Shown here: positions 45,857-58,660 of the stretch, piece by piece
How the letters are laid out: every line of letters starts with the position of its first letter
Numbering within the stretch: position 1 is the stretch's first letter
Assembly: GCA_030248195.1 (NCBI GenBank)
Contig: JASAND010023080.1
Coordinates: forward strand, 1 to 64,000
Reading direction: 5' to 3'
Source of the DNA: Trissonchulus latispiculum
Lineage: Eukaryota > Nematoda > Enoplea > Enoplida > Ironidae
DNA: 64,000 nt
The notes under the pieces: generated by a model
The model's input: the letters and a program-made list of their open reading frames with translations, nothing else
What the model was told of the DNA's origin: nothing
Database searches by the model: none
Made by a program: the position numbers and the translations under genes

Positions 45857-48037
45857 ACTTTGAATTGATATTTCTCGGGGTGTGTATATATAATGTGTAC
45901 TATATTCTAATATGATGAAGCCTAATAAAAAATTAAATTCTTAAAATTTCTATTAATGCTGTGACTGAAAATGAAATTAAAATTCCCTAATTTTTGTTTT
46001 AATTGTCCTTTATCGACTTTGTTGATTTGGACTTTTTTGCCCAAATTTTTCTTCTGCATATTTTTTCCTAATGGTTGATCAGCTCTTCCTTGTGTATCTT
46101 GCTGTTTTCGTCTACAGGCTATTCATGAGTAATTATTTTTGACGATATGCACATACACATGTTTTATTCTTCACTACGATTGTTGCTGATTCATTTATAG
46201 TGTGCTTATTGATTGCACTTTGTATTGTTGCTTGTATTAGTTTTTTGTGTTTTTATTATTTGATATTTTTTCTACCTCTTGTATGCAAAGTCAGCTTTAA
46301 AACTTTTGAGGCGCTGTTGAAGTGGAAAACCATTTTTTCTGATAATTTTTGTTTTGGTTAGCAATTGTAAGCTCGCCAGAGAACATTTCTAAGAAACTTT
46401 ATTTCGCTTTTTTGTGAAAACTTTGATTTTCTGCATATTCATGTTCATTTGAATTGCTTTTTATCTAAATTGTTGTTAATTCATTTTCAAATTAAAAGTA
46501 GTTGTGTGTAATGGTTGTAGCCCGGTTTCATCGATCTGAGGTTTCAGCTTGAAGATTTCATATGTGCCAACTGCCGCTAGTTTTCCCAGAGGCGGGGGCC
46601 TGAGAGTGTAGGCTACCATCGATCTTTGGCGTAGCTGCTGAGTAGCTGAGGAGAGCAAAGTTAAATTTGGTTCTGCACTGCTGGAGGTGTGCTATGTTTG
46701 CTAGGAGCAAACTTGTTGAATTTATGTACTGGTGAATTTGGGGCAGGATTGTGTAGGTACGGTTCAGTACCGCTAGTTAGTACAACTCTTCCTTAACTCA
46801 GTACCGCTAGTTAGTCTTCCTAGTCTTATCCAATTAGGCAACACATTTCATTATTAACAAACCATTGTCAATTTGAAATTAATACTAAGCCATAAATATA
46901 TGATAAAATTTAATCTAGGTGTTTTTAAGCTCGTTACCGTCTAATCCTTCTAATATTTAACGAAACTGTGCCTAAAGTAGATATACAAATTGTGCTAGTT
47001 GAATGCATGCGCATTGTACTAGTTGCATGCTGATTAACAGCTTAGAACTAATTTTTACAGAAAAAAACTAAGCTGTGCAGTGCGCAATTATTAAAAACTT
47101 AAATTAATGTAACCATCACTCCGAAGTGTCATTAATGACAAGATTTATTTAGAATTTTTGTCCTACACTCTTAAAAGCTTCATATTGACCCACAAGTATA
47201 CTTTATAGCACACCTTAGCGTGCATTCACTGATTTATACGCACGCCGTGTGGGAAGCTCCGAGTGTGGGGCACGAGTGCGCGAAGCGCACGAGTGCCACG
47301 CACGAGGGCTTCCCATACGACGTACGCAGTAGAAATTAGTGAACAACGCTAAGGTGTGTTGTAAAGTACTTATACAACGATTCAAGCTCTCCTTAATTGA
47401 TGAAACCTTACTCATTTAGGTTGCAGCTGACAGCTAAGTTTAGACAAATTTCAACATCAAGTGGCAGCAACATTGTTGCTTGCCATGGCTGGGAGGCCTA
47501 CTTTTTGGTGTGCAGCAGAGCTGTCTAGGTTGGAGCTCTGCTGTACACACTGCTGTAGCATGCAGGCAACTGTATGCTACAGCAATTTAGATTAGGGACC
47601 GGCTTCCCAGCGTGCAGCGTGCGTATAACTCAGTTATACGCACGCTGCACTGTGCATTATCTGATTTATATGCACAGTTTTTACATAGGAAAAGTGCAAA
47701 AGAGTTGTATAAGAATTTTTGTAGTCTTCCACAGAAGTGTTCCTGTGCGGCCATTGAGGTCTCTAGTGGAGCTTCTTGTGTTTTCTTGTGTTGCTTTTGT
47801 TTTCTTAAACTTTCTGTCTTTTTGCTTACGTTTCTTTAACTTTCTTGCTTTCTTTCTTAAGCTTTCTCCTGAACAGTAAAATTACAAGCGCTGCCTGTAG
47901 AACATACTAAAGGACCCCTAGCTGCTCGACTTTTCTACAATCCTATCCTAAATGAGATTCCAAACTTGTAGATTTTACAAGGAAAACCTGTAGTTTTCAC
48001 TAGATGAACATTTAGTATCATTCATTCATGGAAAAGG
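45857..48037. repeat. Tandem segmental duplication, copy 1
   Basis: Starts TTTGAATTGATATTTCTCGGGG, shared with 53,309. It has two differences from the other copies: about 190 bp at 46,100-46,270 that copy 4 lacks, and about 520 bp at 47,198-47,716 absent from copies 2-4. It ends where a hAT-like element begins. No coding frame is conserved between copies, so this is non-coding DNA. Confidence 0.8.
47198..47716. mobile_element. Copy-1-specific insertion with strong hairpins
   Basis: The other three copies read CCCACAAG-AATTTTTG straight through at this point. The insert contains a 150-bp hairpin bounded by CACACCTTAGCG and its mirror (47,209-47,358) and a perfect 37-bp palindrome at 47,613-47,649. 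Confidence 0.65.
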
Positions 48038-49342
48038 TAGTGATGTTTCAGTCACTGAAACTGAAACTGAAACTAGGTTTCAGTCTCTACATGTTTCAGT
48101 TTCAGTCACTGAAACTGAAACTGAAACTGAAAGTATTTGGGAAAGTAGACTGAAACTGAAACTGAAACTGAAAAGATTTAAGCTGTCCGACTGAAACTGA
48201 AACTGAAACTATATTCGAAACTGAACTGAAACTGGAACTGAAACTGAAACAATCCCAATTCTAGGACTGAAACTGAAACTGAAACTGAAACTAGTATAAC
48301 CTGAAACCATTTCAGTCCCAGCGTAAAACCTGATGCTTTTCTTGCTTGCTGGAACTGAAACAGGTTTCAGTTCATGCTGAGACTGAAACTAGTTTCAGTC
48401 TCAGCGTAAAAAACGTCATTTCAGTCTCTGCGTATGCTTAAGTTCCTTGAAAAGGCTATTGCAAATTTTCCCATAATAGTTTTTCTTGCGAAAGATTGGA
48501 TTATGCGTCCAATTTTAGCCATCATATTATATATTAGATAGCAGTATTACTTTTAGATCATTTACTGTAAGCCTATCAGATAAAACTAAGAAGTTGTGTT
48601 ACAGTACAATTGCTTTAGGCATATAGTTTTTAAAGCATGTCGTCACGTGGCTGTGGCACCTCTACAATATACGGCTTTAGGTAGAGGCAAAGCATTCAGT
48701 TACAGCAATGAACCATTATTTTCCTCAAAACCATTGCATACACTTTGGAGGGATGTTATTCTTTGAAGCATATCACTAAGCTGTTTTAGATAATTTATTA
48801 AAAAGAAAGTCAATGCAGCAAAGCAAGCAATTATTTCACAGCGGATCTTATACTTTATTTGTCTTTACTAAGAAAATGATGGTATAACCAAGGAATTGCA
48901 AGTAAAATAGTATGAGATGAAGTTTTATTTATAACTGATATAGAAGCTGGATATAAAAATAAGACTGCGCATCAACATTTTTAAATAACAAATACATTTG
49001 GAAACTGAAATTTTAATTTTTTTGCTATGACTGCCTTTAACTGAGACTATTTTAATACTCGGACTGAAACTGAAACTATTTTGCCTTGCCGACGGAAACT
49101 GAAACTGAAACTATTTTGCGTCACCGACTGAAACTGAAACTGAAACTGAAATTATTTTGGGATGACGACTGAAACTGAAACTAAAACTGAAATTATTTTG
49201 GGATGACGACTGAAACTGAAACTGAAACTGAAATCATTTTTGGTATCCGACTGAAACTGAAACTGAAACTGAAAGTAGTTTAGGTTGCCGACTGAAACTG
49301 AAACTGAAACTGAAACTAAAATGGGCTACTGAAACAACACTA
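48038..49342. mobile_element. hAT-like element with GAAACT arrays, at a duplication junction
   Basis: Starts TAGTGATGTTTCAGT and ends CTGAAACAACACTA, hAT-type inverted ends. Both subterminal zones are arrays of ACTGAAACTGAAA units, with AT-rich sequence between (about 48,440-49,020). Left and right 8-bp flanks (GGAAAAGG and CGTAGCTG) do not match. They come from two different places in the duplicated segment, so this copy is probably a recombinant. Confidence 0.75.
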
Positions 49343-51487
49343 CGTAGCTGCTGAGTAGCTGAGGAGAGCAAAGTTAAATTTGGTTCTGCACTGCTGGAGG
49401 TGTGCTATGTTTGCTAGGAGTAAACTTGTTGAATTTATGTACTGGTGAATTTGGGGCAGGATTGTGTAGGTACGGTTCAGTACCGCTAGTTAGTCTTCCT
49501 AGTCTTATCCAATTAGGCAACACATTTCATTATTAACAAACCATTGTCAATATGAAATTAATACTAAGCCATAAATATATGATAAAATTTAATCAAGGTG
49601 TTTTTAAGCTCGTTACCGTGTAATCCTTCTAATATTTAACGAAACTGTGCCTAAAGTAGATACCTATACAAATTGTACTAGTTGAATGCATGCGCATTGT
49701 ACTAGTTGCATGCGGATTAACAGCTTAGAACTAATTTTTACAGAAAAAACTAAGCTGTGCAGTGCGCAATTATTAAAAACTTAAATTAATATAGCCATCA
49801 CTCCGAAGTGTCATTAATGACAAGATTTATTTAGAATTTTAGTCCTACACTCTTAAAAGCATCATGTAGACCCACAAGAATTTTTGTAGTCTTCCACAGA
49901 AGTGTTCCTGTGCGGCCATTGCGGTCTCTAGTGGAGCTTCTTGTGTTTTCTTGTGTTGCTTTTGTTTTCTTAAACTTTCTGTCTTTTTGCTTAAGTTTCT
50001 TTAACTTTCTTGCTTTCTTTCTTAAGCTTTCTCCTGAACAGTAAAATTACAAGCGCTGCCTGTAGAACATACTAAAGGACCCCTAGCTGCTCGACTTTTC
50101 TACAATCCTATCCTAAATGAGATTCCAAACTTGTAGATTTTACAAGGAAAACCTGTAGTTTTCACTAGATGAACATTTAGTATCATTCATTCATGGAAAA
50201 GGCGGGTGCTGCGGTGGGGGAGCCTTGTTACTTGCACCTGATCGCCGTCATGTTCGCCACGAAGACATATGTGGCTTCCGGTTAGCTGTCGCATCGAAGT
50301 AATCTCCTTTCAACTGATTAAACTTGTAAACTAGTGAAAACTAGTGTTGGGATTGGCCAAAATTTTCCCTGGTTGGCTTGGCTTGGCTTGGCCGGAGTTT
50401 GAAGTTGGCCAGCCAATTGGCCGTTGGCCGATGGCCGGCCATTGGCCGTTGGCCGGCCAACGGCCAATGGCCAACGGCCAATTGGCTGGCCGTTGGCCGT
50501 TGGCCGATGGCCGGCCAATGGCCCTTGGCCGGCCAACGGCCAACAGCCTACGGCCAACTGGCTGGCCGTTGGCCGTCGGTTGGCCGTTGGCTTTTGTTTG
50601 GCCCTAAGCCATTAGCCATTCTTTAGCAATTTGCCAAGGTTGACTAGCTGGAATTTACTGTGTTTATTTGTTTACCGTGCTTAATAATGCGTCAACTTAT
50701 ATAATTGAACTTTATTAAAAATAGATTTTCCAAACGTTTAGCGCCAATCCGCGATAATTCTGTTTTATTTTTGCTGGAGGACTGCAATGAATTGATAATT
50801 GATGAGAAGTTGACTGCTTTACAAATTTAAAAATTAAGTTGTTAGCACCATTAAAATTTGCATACAATTAGCAAATCTATTGAAACAACGCTATCTACGA
50901 TAAAAGAGTACGGACTTATCGAAAACTTAGAGCTAAGTGTCAACTTGTTATGCAGGTAAACTGAAAATCTGCAGTAATGTAACGTTTATAATGCAACATG
51001 TGCACCTTTTTATGCAGAAAAAATAAATTTTGTAACACAATTGACTCACAAAATCAGTAAATTTGAGCTTGGCCCAACAGTCGGCCATTGGCCGGCCAAT
51101 GGCCAACGGCCAGCCAGTTGGCCGATGGCTGGTGGCCGTTGGCCATTGGCCGTTGGCCGGCTAACGGCCAATGGCCGGCCAAGCCAACTGGCCGAGATTT
51201 TATCGGCCAACGGCCAATGGCTTGGCCGGCCAATGCACAACACTAGTGAAAACTACATGTTCCTAATAAATAATAATTTAGCATGTCATCCATTGTACCA
51301 AAGTACTGTATCTGATGATCATACCAACGATGTCCTGTCCTGTAGAAATTACAAGACGTCGCCTGTGTATATACAACAAAAGGTTTTATATTTATCGTCT
51401 GCAAAAGTGATTCCGCTCCTGTAGTTTCCACTGGATGGAACGTTTCTAATTGGTGCCTTAAAGAAATAGGATTAAATATAAATATTT
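49343..51487. repeat. Tandem segmental duplication, copy 2
   Basis: Begins at CGTAGCTGCTGAG (unit position of 46,631) and ends at AATATTTA, where it joins copy 3. It contains a hAT-like insertion at 50,342-51,245. Confidence 0.8.
50342..51245. mobile_element. hAT-like element with GGCCAACGGCCAAT arrays
   Basis: Ends are TAGTGTTGGGATTGGCC and the mirror of TAGTGTTGTGCATTGGCC. The 8-bp duplication GTGAAAAC lies at 50,334-50,341 and 51,246-51,253. Copy 3 of the surrounding segment has the empty site with a single GTGAAAAC at 52,159. Subterminal zones are packed with GGCCAACGGCCAATGGCC units; the centre (about 50,640-51,050) is unique AT-rich DNA. The ORFs here are artefacts of the arrays. Confidence 0.9.
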
Positions 51488-53308
51488 AGTAGATATACAA
51501 ATTGTACTAGTTGAATGCATGCCCATTGTACTAGTTGCATGCGGATTAACAGCTTAGAACTAATGTTTACAGAACTAAGCTGTGCAGTGCGCAATTATTA
51601 AAAACTTAAATTAATGTAACCATCACTCCGAAGTGTCATTAATGACAAGATTTATTTAGAATTTTAGTCCTACACTCTTAAAAGCTTCATGTAGACCCAC
51701 AAGAATTTTTGTAGTCTTCCACAGAAGTGTTCCTGTGCGGCCATTGCGGTCTCTAGTGGAGCTTCTTGTGTTTTCTTGTGTTGCTTTTGTTTTCTTAAAC
51801 TTTCTGTCTTTTTGCTTAAGTTTCTTTAACTTTCTTGCTTTCTTTCTTAAGCTTTCTCCTGAACAGTAAAATTACAAGCGCTGCCTGTAGAACATACTAA
51901 AGGACCCCTAGCTGCTCGACTTTTCTACAATCCTATCCTAAATGAGATTCCAAACTTGTAGATTTTACAAGGAAAACCTGTAGTTTTCACTAGATGAACA
52001 TTTAGTATCATTCATTCATGGAAAAGGCGGGTGCTGCGGTGGGGGAGCCTTGTTACTTGCACCTGATCGCCGTCATGTTCGCCACGAAGACATATGTGGC
52101 TTCCGCTTAGCTATCGCATCGAAGTAATCTCCTTTCAACTGATTAAACTTGTAAACCAGTGAAAACTACATGTTCCTAATAAATAATATATATAATCTAA
52201 CATGTCATCCATTGTACCAAAGTACTGTATCTGATGATCATACCAACGATGTCCTGTCCTGTAGAAATTACAAGACGTCGCCTGTGTATATACAACAAAA
52301 GGTTTTATATTTATCGTCTGCAAAAGTGATTCCGCTCCTGTAGTTTCCACTGGATGGAACGTTTCTAATTGGTGCCTTAAAGAAATAGGATTAAATATAA
52401 ATATTTTAATTATATACCTTGATTAATGATTAAGCCTTTTATTTAATCCTAGCATCAGTTTCTGTTGTGCAGATTAATTTTAAAGTTATTCTTTAGGTGC
52501 ATTAAGTTTAAAATGTCCAAGGGTTGAAAGGAAGAACTACGGAAAATTCTCCGGGAGGAAAATTTTCCCTGTGACACCGTTTTTTAGTCAGCACAATTGT
52601 GATATTGCCAGGTCAGGTGTGCCTTTGTTTCGGAAAAGACTTCCCTTTCCCTGGTTTCTGTCAACTTTTCAATGAAATTAAAATTTTTTGGATTTTCAAT
52701 GGATGTTGAAGTGCGGTATAATAGCCTAAGGGCCTATTTCTTTAAAGATTAAAATGGTCGGATTAAGCGGATTAAAAATCAGCCGGATTAAAATTTTAAT
52801 TGCTATTTCATTAATGCTGGATTAAACGGATTAAAATTAACTCTTTTAATCCGACCATTTTTAATCCGCGGGTTAAACAAGTTGATTTTAATCCGTTTAA
52901 TTCGCCATTAAAGAAATAGCGATTAAAAATTTTAATCCGCCAACTTTTAATCCGTTTAATCCGCGTGGTGGCACGAGGATTAAAAGCTAGTTGAAAATGC
53001 AGGCAGCGGATTAAACGGATTAAAATTAATCTTTAAAGAAACAGCGATTAAGCAGGTCGGATTAAAATTAACTCGTTGAGTTGTTAATCCGAAGTGTGAA
53101 TAAAGAAACAGGCTTAGATTAAAATTTTAACTCGTTTAACTCGCTGGATTAAATTTTAATCCGTTTAATCCGAGGTGCTATTTCTTTAATGCGGATTAAT
53201 TTTAATCTAATCCGTTTAATCTTTAAAGAAATAGGGCCTAAGATAAGTCTAAATTTCTATCTAGTATTTTCCAAACATGTTATGCTAAAAGACTGATATT
53301 TTAAACTT
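51488..53308. repeat. Tandem segmental duplication, copy 3
   Basis: Starts inside the unit at GTAGATATACAAATTG (equivalent to about 46,977) and runs to the start of copy 4. It lacks the hAT insertion and the TTAA insertion, so it gives the empty site for both. Confidence 0.8.
52730..53231. mobile_element. Harbinger-like MITE with GGATTAAA arrays
   Basis: Ends GGGCCTATTTCTTTAAAG and a one-mismatch inverted copy, flanked by TAA on both sides. This fits PIF/Harbinger elements (3-bp TWA duplications, GGG/GGC starts). The body is made of GGATTAAA / TTTAATCCG motifs. A second copy at 56,308-59,577 is interrupted by the large TTAA insertion. Confidence 0.7.
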
Positions 53309-54901
53309 TGAATTGATATTTCTCGGGGTGTGTATATATAATGTGTACTATATTATTCTAATATGATGAAGCCTAATAAAAAATTAGATCAGTCCTTTCT
53401 TAAAAGTTCTATTAATGCTTTGACTGAAAATGAAATTAAAATTCCCTAATTCTTGTTTTAATTGTCCTTTATCGACTCTGTTGATTTGGACTTTTTTGCC
53501 CAAATGTTTCTTCTGCATATTTTTTCCTGATGGTTGATCAGCTCTCTACCTCTTGTATGCAAAGTCAGCTTTAAAACTTTTGAGGCGCTGTTGAAGTGGA
53601 AAACCATTTTTTCTGATAATTTTTGTTTTGGTTAGCAATTGTAAGCTCGCCAGAGAACATTTCTAAGAAACTTTATTTCGCTTTTTTGTGAAAACTTTGA
53701 TTTTCTGCATGTTCATGTTCATTTGAATTGCTTTTTATCTAAATTGTTGTTAATTCATTTTCAAATTAAAAGTAGTTGTGTGTAATGGTTGTAGCCCGGT
53801 TTCATCGATCTGAGGTTTCAGCTTGAAGATTTCATATGTGCCAACTGCCGCTAGTTTTCCCAGAGCCGGGGCCTGAGAGTGTAGGCTACCATCGATCTTT
53901 GGCGTAGCTGCTGAGTAGCTGAGGAGAGCAAAGTTAAATTTGGTTCTGCACTGCTGGAGGTGTGCTATGTTTGCTAGGAGTAAACTTGTTGAATTTATGT
54001 ACTGGTGAATTTGGGGCAGGATTGTGTAGGTACGGTTCAGTACCGCTAGTTAGTCTTCCTAGTCTTATCCAATTAGGCAACACATTTCATTATTAACAAA
54101 CCATTGTCAATATGAAATTAATACTAAGCCATAAATATATGATAAAATTTAATCAAGGTGTTTTTAAGCTCGTTACCGTGTAATCCTTCTAATATTTAAC
54201 GAAACTGTGCCTAAAGTAGATACCTATACAAATTGTACTAGTTGAATGCATGCGCATTGTACTAGTTGCATGCGGATTAACAGCTTAGAACTAATTTTTA
54301 CAGAAAAAACTAAGCTGTGCAGTGCGCAATTATTAAAAACTTAAATTAATATAACCATCACTCCGAAGTGTCATTAATGACAAGATTTATTTAGAATTTT
54401 AGTCCTACACTCTTAAAAGCATCATGTAGACCCACAAGAATTTTTGTAGTCTTCCACAGAAGTGTTCCTGTGCGGCCATTGCGGTCTCTAGTGGAGCTTC
54501 TTGTGTTTTCTTGTGTTGCTTTTGTTTTCTTAAACTTTCTGTCTTTTTGCTTAAGTTTCTTTAACTTTCTTGCTTTCTTTCTTAAGCTTTCTCCTGAACA
54601 GTAAAATTACAAACGCTGCCTGTAGAACATACTAAAGGACCCCTAGCTGCTCGACTTTTCTACAATCCTATCCTAAATGAGATTCCAAACTTGTAGATTT
54701 TACAAGGAAAACCTGTAGTTTTCACTAGATGAACATTTAGTATCATTCATTCATGGAAAAGGCGGGTGCTGCGGTGGGGGAGCCTTGTTACTTGCACCTG
54801 ATCGCCGTCATGTTCGCCACTAAGACATATGTGGCTTCCGGTTAGCTGTCGCATCGAAGTAATCTCCTTTCAACTGATTAAACTTGTAAACTAGTGAAAA
54901 C

Positions 54902-55805
54902 TAGTGTTGGGATTGGCCGAAATTTTCCCTGGTTGGCTTGGCTTGGCTTGGCCGGAGTTTGAAGTTGGCCAGCCAATTGGCCGTTGGCCGATGGCCGGCC
55001 ATTGGCCGTTGGCCGGCCAACGGCCAATGGCCAACGGCCAATTGGCTGGCCGTTGGCCGTTGGCCGATGGCCGGCCAATGGCCCTTGGCCGGCCAACGGC
55101 CAACAGCCAACGGCCAACTGGCTGGCCGTTGGCCGTCGGTTGGCCGTTGGCTTTTGCTTGGCCCTAAGCCATTAGCCATTCTTTAGCAATTTGCCAAGGT
55201 TGACTAGCTGGAATTTACTGTGTTTATTTGTTTACCGTGCTTAATAATGCGTCAACTTATATAATTGAACTTTATTAAAAATAGATTTTCCAAACGTTTA
55301 GCGCCAATCCGCGATAATTCTGTTTTATTTTTGCTGGAGGACTGCAATGAATTGATAATTGATGAGAAGTTGACTGCTTTACAAATTTAAAAATTAAGTT
55401 GTTAGCACCATTAAAATTTGCATACAATTAGCAAATCTATTGAAACAACGCTATCTACGATAAAAGAGTACGGACTTATCGAAAACTTAGAGCTAAGTGT
55501 CAACTTGTTATGCAGGTAAACTGAAAATCTGCAGTAATGTAACGTTTATAATGCAACATGTGCACCTTTTTATGCAGAAAAAATAAATTTTGTAACACAA
55601 TTGACTCACAAAATCAGTAAATTTGAGCTTGGCCCAACAGTCGGCCATTGGCCGGCCAACGGCCAACGGCCAGCCAGTTGGCCGATGGCTGGTGGCCGTT
55701 GGCCATTGGCCGTTGGCCGGCTAACGGCCAATGGCCGGCCAAGCCAACTGGCCGAGATTTTCTCGGCCAACGGCCAATGGCTTGGCCGGCCAATGCACAA
55801 CACTA
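54902..55805. mobile_element. hAT-like element with GGCCAACGGCCAAT arrays, second copy
   Basis: Same termini, target duplication and position in the unit as 50,342-51,245, with few substitutions. It was copied by segmental duplication, not by a new insertion. Confidence 0.9.
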
Positions 55806-56652
55806 GTGAAAACTACATGTTCCTAATAAATAATAATTTAACATGTCATCCATTGTACCAAAGTACTGTATCTGATGATCATACCAACGATGTCCTGTCC
55901 TGTAGAAATTACAAGACGTCGCCTGTGTATATACAACAAAAGGTTTTATATTTATCGTCTGCAAAAGTGATTCCGCTCCTGTAGTTTCCACTGGATGGAA
56001 CGTTTCTAATTGGTGCCTTAAAGAAATAGGATTAAATATAAATATTTTAATTATATACCTTGATTAATGATTAAGCCTTTTATTTAATCCTAGCATCAGT
56101 TTCTGTTGTGCAGATTAATTTTAAAGTTATTCTTTAGGTGCATTAAGTTTAAAATGTCCAAGGGTTGAAAGGAAGAACTACGGAAAATTCTCAGTGCCTT
56201 TGTTTCGGAAAAGACTTCCCTTTCCCTGGTTTCTGTCAACTTTTCAGTGAAATTAAAATTTTTTTGGATTTTCAATGGATGTTGAAGTGCGGTATAATAG
56301 CCTAAGGGCCTATTTCTTTAAAGATTAAAATGGTCGGATTAAGGGGATTAAAAATCAGCCGGATTAAAATTTTAATTGCTATTTCATTAATGCTGGATTA
56401 AGGGGGGGGGGGGGGGTCGCTTTTTGGCCGATTTTTCGACCATCTCCGATTTTGCTCATTTTCACATATTTTGTAGTCCCCATGGGTTCCCAAAACAAGA
56501 CAGGTGCGTTTTGCGTAATATTGCTTCTATCGTGCTGTAGAGCCCTTCAAATGTGACCTCGACATGTGTTAAACATAGGAAAATGAAAAAGTTAGGTTAA
56601 AAACTTTGTGGCAGAAAACTTTTTCGCTGTATGCAAGATACAGCGCTGCAAC

Positions 56653-57169
56653 TAGTGTTTGAGGCCGGCCGGGGTTTCACCGGCCGGCTGCCGGCCGGCC
56701 ACCGGCCGGATGATCGCCGGCCGGCCCGGCCGCACCCCTCGGCCGGCCGGCCGGTGAGCCGGCCGGTTGGCCGGCGGCCGGTGAGCCCGTAGGCCGGCCG
56801 GTGGCCGGACGGCCGGCCGGCTACCGGCCTATAGCAGTTTGCAGTGCAGTTATTAAAACTGCTAAGATATTTATTTTCGGTTGTTATCTTAGAAAAATAG
56901 CACAGCATAGCATAAAAAATTAGCAAAACTAGATTTGGAGTCCATTTTAAGCTTAGTTGCTCTATTTTGTAAATTTCTGATTGGTGATTTGTATCCCGGC
57001 CGGCAGCCGGCCGGCCGGCCGGGCGGCCGTTAGCCGGCCGGCCACACCGGCCGTTAGCCGGCCGGCCTCACCGGCCGCCCGCCGGCCGGCCGGCCGGTGG
57101 CCGGCGAGCAAAGGTCGTCGGCCGGCGGCCGGCCGCCGGCCGGCTAGAGCCGGCCGGCCTCAAACACTA
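56653..57169. mobile_element. hAT-like element with CCGG body
   Basis: Ends TAGTGTTTGAGGCCGGCC and its exact mirror. The 8-bp duplication GCTGCAAC lies at 56,645-56,652 and 57,170-57,177. The empty site exists on the opposite strand of a sister element at 62,312-62,319. The arms are almost pure CCGGCCGG; the centre is about 150 bp of AT-rich DNA. Confidence 0.9.
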
Positions 57170-57652
57170 GCTGCAACCTTGTTGTACATGTTAAGGACAT
57201 ATCAGAGAGTGCAAATAACCCTTCTGAAACAATTTTGTTGAGTGTCGGATTTTTGGCGATTTTTCAGTCAAAATTTCGGAAAATTGGTGCTTTTTGTACC
57301 ACGAAAAACAGGACCAGCAAAACATTTTCGCCTCTCCTGCACGATTGGCAAAAGCTACAGAAATCGCTTATAGATAGTTGCACTCTTCGTATACACAGAA
57401 TTCTTATGACAGTAGTTGCAAATTTCTACCGTTTGTAGTGCTCTCAAAAAACTTGCCACAAAATGTGCTAATTTTGCCAAAAATCATCATTTTGCACAAT
57501 TTTCACGTTTTTTTAATAATTTCTCCCTCGTTACCCACTCGAAAGTCACCAAAATTGGCACATAAAACTCTCAATGCCTGCCTGGCATTATGGTAAAGGC
57601 AAATGCTTCAAGGTAGAACTTTTGTGTCGTGTCGGCTCCTTTGATCGCTTAA

Positions 57653-58660
57653 GGTGGTGGTATCCTTTTGTGCAGTGCGTTTGTGGTGATTTTTTTCAAA
57701 CGCTATAACTTTCGCAATTTTGGGAGTTGCAAAGAGCTTTATACATCGTTTTAAAGCTTATTATCTGTACATTCACATGAGCGTATAGAACTGGCAAAAT
57801 TAGCAAAAAAATAGCAGAAATTTTTAGACAAGCTGACATCTAATAGGATGAATATAGACCAAAAGTTTTTGAACATCGATTTCTCAAAACTGAAGAATCG
57901 GCCAAAAGTTCTTTTTGTGCCACGATATGAAGGACATATGGGCCGAGGGACGTTTTTTTGGATTTGGCTCAGCAGGTCTTAACGTTCGAGAAAATCGGCC
58001 AAATGCACAATAGCACGAAATTTCGCAACTTCGCATTGCGTTTTCTTGCTACTCAATATGTTTTAGCCCAAACCAAGAAAAACGTCCCTCCGCAGAAGTG
58101 CGAATTTCGATTCTGCCGAAAATCTCCGGAATCCGTCGAGTAGTTTTTGAGAAATCGATGTTCGAAACAAAGTAATCGCAGTTTTGCCAAAATGGTTTTT
58201 CGGCCAAATCTCTAGCTGAAAGCAATAAAGTCCGGCTGATAGGCATTCATAAAATGTGCATTTGGACGATGTATCGACTGAGTATAACTAAGCCGATTTT
58301 GTCCTAACATGTGGCAATAATTTTGAAAAAACTGATTTCCTCGAAAATGGCCATTTTTCGACCCTAAAAACAGTTTTTTGCTTATACTGACTTAATCACT
58401 GGAGATACCTCAAAGGTTGTAAGAGCAAAAATGTTCGTTTTCGAGTCCTCTTTCCAGCCATACCAACCAATGATGTGTCTTGTCTACCTACTGGAAGCTT
58501 AAGGCCAAAAACCAAAACTTTCTTATCTTTTGGCCTAAGAATACGGGACTGGTCCTAAAATGTTAAAGAGCACGGAAATAGGTTATTTCGTAAGTTTTAG
58601 CCCTTTGCGTAAAGGATTAAATCCGTAGGAGTCAAAAATACCCGAAAGGAAACCAGCACC
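57653..58660. mobile_element. Second TTAA-targeting family, nested
   Basis: Flanked by TTAA at 57,649 and 58,661, with ends GGTGGTGGTATCC and the mirror of GGTGCTGGTTTCC. The sister element at 61,352-62,558 lacks it at the matching place (about 61,840). Related sequence occurs at 16.2-19.1 kb and about 33.55-33.7 kb. Confidence 0.75.

Noticed and set aside
50318..55186. ORFs rich in WPLA/GRWP repeats
   Set aside because: Translation of the GGCCAACGGCCAAT arrays in any frame gives such repeats; they are not proteins.
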